This document shows positions 61,251-64,000 of a stretch of 64,000 bases of DNA, one piece after another (the stretch's first letter is position 1; the number at the start of each line of letters is the position of its first letter). Position numbers and translations under genes: made by a program. Below the pieces are notes generated by a model that was not told the origin of the DNA, ran no database searches, and saw nothing but the letters and a program-made list of their open reading frames with translations. Origin of the DNA: Nitrospirota bacterium (GTDB lineage: Bacteria; Nitrospirota; Thermodesulfovibrionia; UBA6902); assembly GCA_016207885.1 (NCBI GenBank), contig JACQZE010000006.1, forward strand, positions 101,626 through 165,625, in the 5' to 3' direction.

Positions 61251-62909
61251 TTACTGCCCGGAAAACATTGCTATCCCATATGGGTTCCTGCCGACCGGTA
61301 TGCCCTTTTCCTCAACCGTGTTGATGGTATTGATCACAGAAACACTGTCCGTACTTCTGCTGACTACATAAAGCTTCCTTGACTCAGGGTCGAGCATAAA
61401 GGCCCTTGGTGAGTCCGGCACAGGGATACTGCTTATTATCGGACTGACGTGGGACACGGAATTCCCGGAACCTTCAAAATATGAATTGATGACCATTATC
61501 TCTGAAGGCATCTCTTTAAGAATATACACCCTGTCAAAAACCGGGTTTACAGCAACTCCAACAGCTGAAGAGCCGATATTTTCAATAGAATTGATAATCC
61601 CGGTAAAGTTCCCGTTAACAATGGAGACTATATCAATGACAGAGATCCTGTCAGAATCATTATTGGCAACATAAAGCCTGCCTCTCACATAATCAACAGA
61701 AAGGGCAACAGGGCTCCATTCAACATCAATATTAAAGACATCTTCAACTCTGTTATTGTGAATATTTACTTTTATAACAGAGATACTGTTCGAGTTCTTG
61801 TTTGCAACATACACATTAACATACTTGGTACGGTAGTTCTGAAGAATACTGATCTCAGAAGAGTCAAGAAATCTTGAGCCAAAAATATCAGTAACCGGCG
61901 GGTCTGCCGCCACTGCTATCGGGCCGTTCCCTACACTGACCTTATCAAACTCATTGAACGTGGCCGGGTCAATAATGGATACCGTGCTTGAGTCATAATT
62001 CGCAACAAAGACAAGCTCCCTGTTGGAAGACACTTCTGCAACAGCAATACCTTCAGGAGCCCTGCCAAGCCTTATTGGTATCTCCTGCTCTACCCTGTTT
62101 GTGGCCGGATCAATTACAGACACGCTGTTAGAACTCGAATTTGCAACATATATCTTAAGGCGCTCTTTTCTAAGGCCGGCAATTATCCCACGTGGCTTCT
62201 TCCCCACCATAATGCTGCCGACAACCTCTCCCGACTGCCTGTTTATCACAGAGACATTGCCTGAGTCCTCATTGGTAACATAAATCATCAGCCTGCTGAG
62301 TTCAGGCACCTTCGAACTGACGGAAAATAAAGGGTTGAACATATATCCGCTTTCAACAGAACTATCCGGATTCCATTTAACAAAGAGCGCTTCACTCTGA
62401 TTATCATGCACTGTTATATTGATTGGGACTTCAATAGCACCAGGAGGAAGCGCAAGTGTAGCAGTTTGCCCATTACTGATGATAGAAGCATCCGTCATGG
62501 TAAACTTCAGCTTTTTATACTCACCCTCAGGAATCCGTATTTCGCCAAGCAGTATCTGATGTCCTTTTATTTTAAAAGAGTTGACAGCGACAGGTTTATC
62601 AATAACATCCCTGTAATTTCCGTCTTTAGACATAACGCTGACTCCTGAAAGTATAAAACTGATATCCAGTGATGTCTTGTCCGGGCCGTTAAGATATAAG
62701 ACGATCTGGCTATTGAAAAGATCCTGCTTTTGATTCCCTGGAGAATCATCTTTTATAAGAGTTGTACAGCCGGAAACGAAGAGGATAGAAGAGAAAATTA
62801 TAATTCGTGAGAAAGATGAAATAAAAGCAGATATAAACAAAGTAGAATAACCCGGACGGCTTTTAAGACAGGACTTACGCCTGGCATTGTCTGAAGTATA
62901 CCTGATCAT
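61251..62909 (-). CDS. YVTN beta-propeller lipoprotein
   Basis: A 552-residue lipoprotein (lipobox VSGC). Residues about 60-190 form a beta domain resembling DUF4382 (LSGVSVMSKDGNYRDV, IPEGEYKKLKFTMTDAS). Seven YVTN-type blades follow, with repeats like IYVANSSSNSVSVIDPATNR and VFVANYDSSTVSIIDPATFN. Such propellers are surface or periplasmic binding proteins. It begins 1 base after the NHL gene stop, so it is in the same operon. Confidence 0.87.
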   Translation of the reverse strand: MIRYTSDNARRKSCLKSRPGYSTLFISAFISSFSRIIIFSSILFVSGCTTLIKDDSPGNQKQDLFNSQIVLYLNGPDKTSLDISFILSGVSVMSKDGNYRDVIDKPVAVNSFKIKGHQILLGEIRIPEGEYKKLKFTMTDASIISNGQTATLALPPGAIEVPINITVHDNQSEALFVKWNPDSSVESGYMFNPLFSVSSKVPELSRLMIYVTNEDSGNVSVINRQSGEVVGSIMVGKKPRGIIAGLRKERLKIYVANSSSNSVSVIDPATNRVEQEIPIRLGRAPEGIAVAEVSSNRELVFVANYDSSTVSIIDPATFNEFDKVSVGNGPIAVAADPPVTDIFGSRFLDSSEISILQNYRTKYVNVYVANKNSNSISVIKVNIHNNRVEDVFNIDVEWSPVALSVDYVRGRLYVANNDSDRISVIDIVSIVNGNFTGIINSIENIGSSAVGVAVNPVFDRVYILKEMPSEIMVINSYFEGSGNSVSHVSPIISSIPVPDSPRAFMLDPESRKLYVVSRSTDSVSVINTINTVEEKGIPVGRNPYGIAMFSGQ

Positions 62910-62910
62910 G

Positions 62911-63882
62911 TTAATATGGTTTAAATATCTGCACCCTGTGATTAAACAGGTCCGTTACTATCACATCCCCCTCTTTACTGACACTTATGTCTGTTGGGTG
63001 CCAGAACCAACCGTCACTTAAACCCAGACCTCCAAACTCAAAAATTAAGTTGCCGTTTTTATCATAAGTATTGACTGTATGGCGCATATAGTCTAACACA
63101 TAAATCCAGCCTCTCTTATTATCTATCGCAGCAGCCCTCGGCCTGCTGAGTTTGCCGGAACTGCCGCCTTTTTCTCCGAACTGAAATTTGTATTTTCTGT
63201 TTTCATCATAGACATATATATGCCCTGTTTCTTCACTTACAAGGTATATCCATCCGGAATCATCAATTGATACACTTACCAATTTAACCTTCTTCTCATC
63301 TTCTTCAGGAGACATGATATCTATCAGCTTAAAGTTATTGTCAAGAACCAGAACTCCTGAAGAATAGATACCCGCAACATAAAGATTTTTATTCTTGTCA
63401 AATGCGAGGCGGTAAGGTATAAAAGAGCCTGCGCCTTCAAAACCCTCGAGATATATATCACGCATCCACTTAAGACACGGGTTAAAGACAGATATCCTGT
63501 TTCTCGGATAATTATCCGAATACGCCTGCGCTACATATAAATTGCCGTCAGTATCAACAGCAAGCCCTTCAGGCCGTTCTATCTTATCGCTTTTACCAAG
63601 TGAATAAAGCGGAAACAGGTCGGATGAATAAATTATTATCCGCCCATTGCCGTCAATCATGTAAATCTCATCCATCACAGGCTCAGACATTGCAAATGAG
63701 GGCCTGACAATCCTGTTCCATTCCTCATCATATTCTATCTTATCGAAATACCTTACAAGCGAGCCCTGGGCATGGAGAACATCAGGATAAATAATTATTA
63801 AGAAAAATGGAACGAGCAGCAACCGCAAAAAAATGCGTGGAAACATCTCCACCCCGATTTTAAAGTACCAGCGATATCTCAT
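62911..63882 (-). CDS. Exported NHL-repeat beta-propeller, first gene of the long operon
   Basis: A 323-residue exported protein with a hydrophobic signal (LRLLLVPFFLIIIYPDVLHA) and six NHL blades (KIERPEGLAVDTDGNLYVA, GKLSRPRAAAIDNKRGWIYV, FWHPTDISVSKEGDVIVTD). It is the third NHL protein of the window, each located with a cytochrome set. An internal ATG at 63846 may be the true start, as it directly precedes the signal peptide. Confidence 0.86.
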   Translation of the reverse strand: MRYRWYFKIGVEMFPRIFLRLLLVPFFLIIIYPDVLHAQGSLVRYFDKIEYDEEWNRIVRPSFAMSEPVMDEIYMIDGNGRIIIYSSDLFPLYSLGKSDKIERPEGLAVDTDGNLYVAQAYSDNYPRNRISVFNPCLKWMRDIYLEGFEGAGSFIPYRLAFDKNKNLYVAGIYSSGVLVLDNNFKLIDIMSPEEDEKKVKLVSVSIDDSGWIYLVSEETGHIYVYDENRKYKFQFGEKGGSSGKLSRPRAAAIDNKRGWIYVLDYMRHTVNTYDKNGNLIFEFGGLGLSDGWFWHPTDISVSKEGDVIVTDLFNHRVQIFKPY

Positions 63883-63945
63883 AATTCATAAATAATATTA
63901 AATAGTCAATCAATGAGTCAATTATTTTTTTATTGATCTCAGGAT

Positions 63946-63983
63946 AAAAAAAAAGGTTGATCATTTAATATGAGCAACCTTTT
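63946..63983 (-). terminator. Intrinsic terminator for a minus-strand gene beyond the right edge
   Basis: AAAAGGTTG (63951-63959) pairs perfectly with CAACCTTTT (63975-63983) around a 15-base loop. Read on the minus strand, the hairpin is followed by nine U residues (63954-63946). It should end a transcript that comes from outside the window, insulating the cytochrome operon that starts at 63882. Confidence 0.75.
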
Positions 63984-64000
63984 GATAATGCTATGTAGAT

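Overview
The window most resembles a chromosomal segment of an anaerobic, Gram-negative, menaquinone-using respirer, plausibly of the Nitrospirota (Thermodesulfovibrionia) or a deltaproteobacterial lineage. The taxonomic guess is inference. It rests on Omp85/TamB outer-membrane genes, a futalosine-pathway menaquinone gene (mqnD), a Tmc/Hdr-like iron-sulfur membrane complex under a sigma-54 activator, and a very large set of multiheme c-type cytochromes.

Layout. (1) 1-1.9 kb is an accessory patch: a HicB-type antitoxin, a solitary integron-like gene cassette with an attC-like site, an MNT nucleotidyltransferase whose partner gene is cut off by that cassette, and a RelE/ParE remnant. (2) 1.9-6.4 kb holds a PAS/sigma-54 activator followed by a near-perfect -24/-12 promoter driving a macro-domain gene and a two-gene TmcC/TmcB (HdrD-like) complex. 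(3) 6.5-9.1 kb holds hisA, hisF (with an in-frame palindromic-repeat insertion) and a PP-loop tRNA-thiolation-type enzyme. (4) 9.2-14.7 kb is a second accessory patch: toxin-antitoxin genes, some broken, an unknown protein, and a nuclease-helicase whose repeat-rich C-terminus is split off by a frameshift. (5) 14.8-17.1 kb is an Rrf2 regulator-TusA-IscS-IscU operon; the IscS lacks the PLP lysine. (6) 17.1-20.8 kb is a MoxR-DUF58-transglutaminase operon. (7) 20.9-23.2 kb holds mqnD, an Ppx/GppA phosphatase and an ArgA-like acetyltransferase. (8) 23.2-30.5 kb is an outer-membrane assembly operon (TamB-like, seven-POTRA Omp85, SurA-N-like protein). (9) tRNA-Ala(CGC) at 30.73 kb.

(10) 30.9-63.9 kb is the main feature: about 33 kb devoted almost entirely to electron transfer across and beyond the envelope. 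I count 139 CXXCH motifs plus 8 plausible variant heme motifs (CX3CH, CX4CH, CX5CH) in 14 cytochromes. It has three parts. First, a plus-strand trio of cytochrome, TPR/thioredoxin-fold protein and cytochrome. Second, two tandem paralogous copies of a five-gene module on the minus strand: octaheme membrane cytochrome, cytochrome b, triheme membrane cytochrome, NHL propeller, 18-20-heme cytochrome. Third, a minus-strand operon of propeller proteins, an outer-membrane beta-barrel, three CsgG/GNA1162-like proteins, a PpiC-type lipoprotein, a 26-heme lipoprotein, a 16-heme cytochrome, a six-heme cytochrome that closely resembles Geobacter OmcS (the nanowire subunit), an octaheme and a monoheme cytochrome. 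The simplest reading is a full quinol-to-outside route: cytochrome b modules take electrons from menaquinol, periplasmic cytochromes carry them, and the last operon builds an outer-membrane conduit and possibly an extracellular cytochrome filament.
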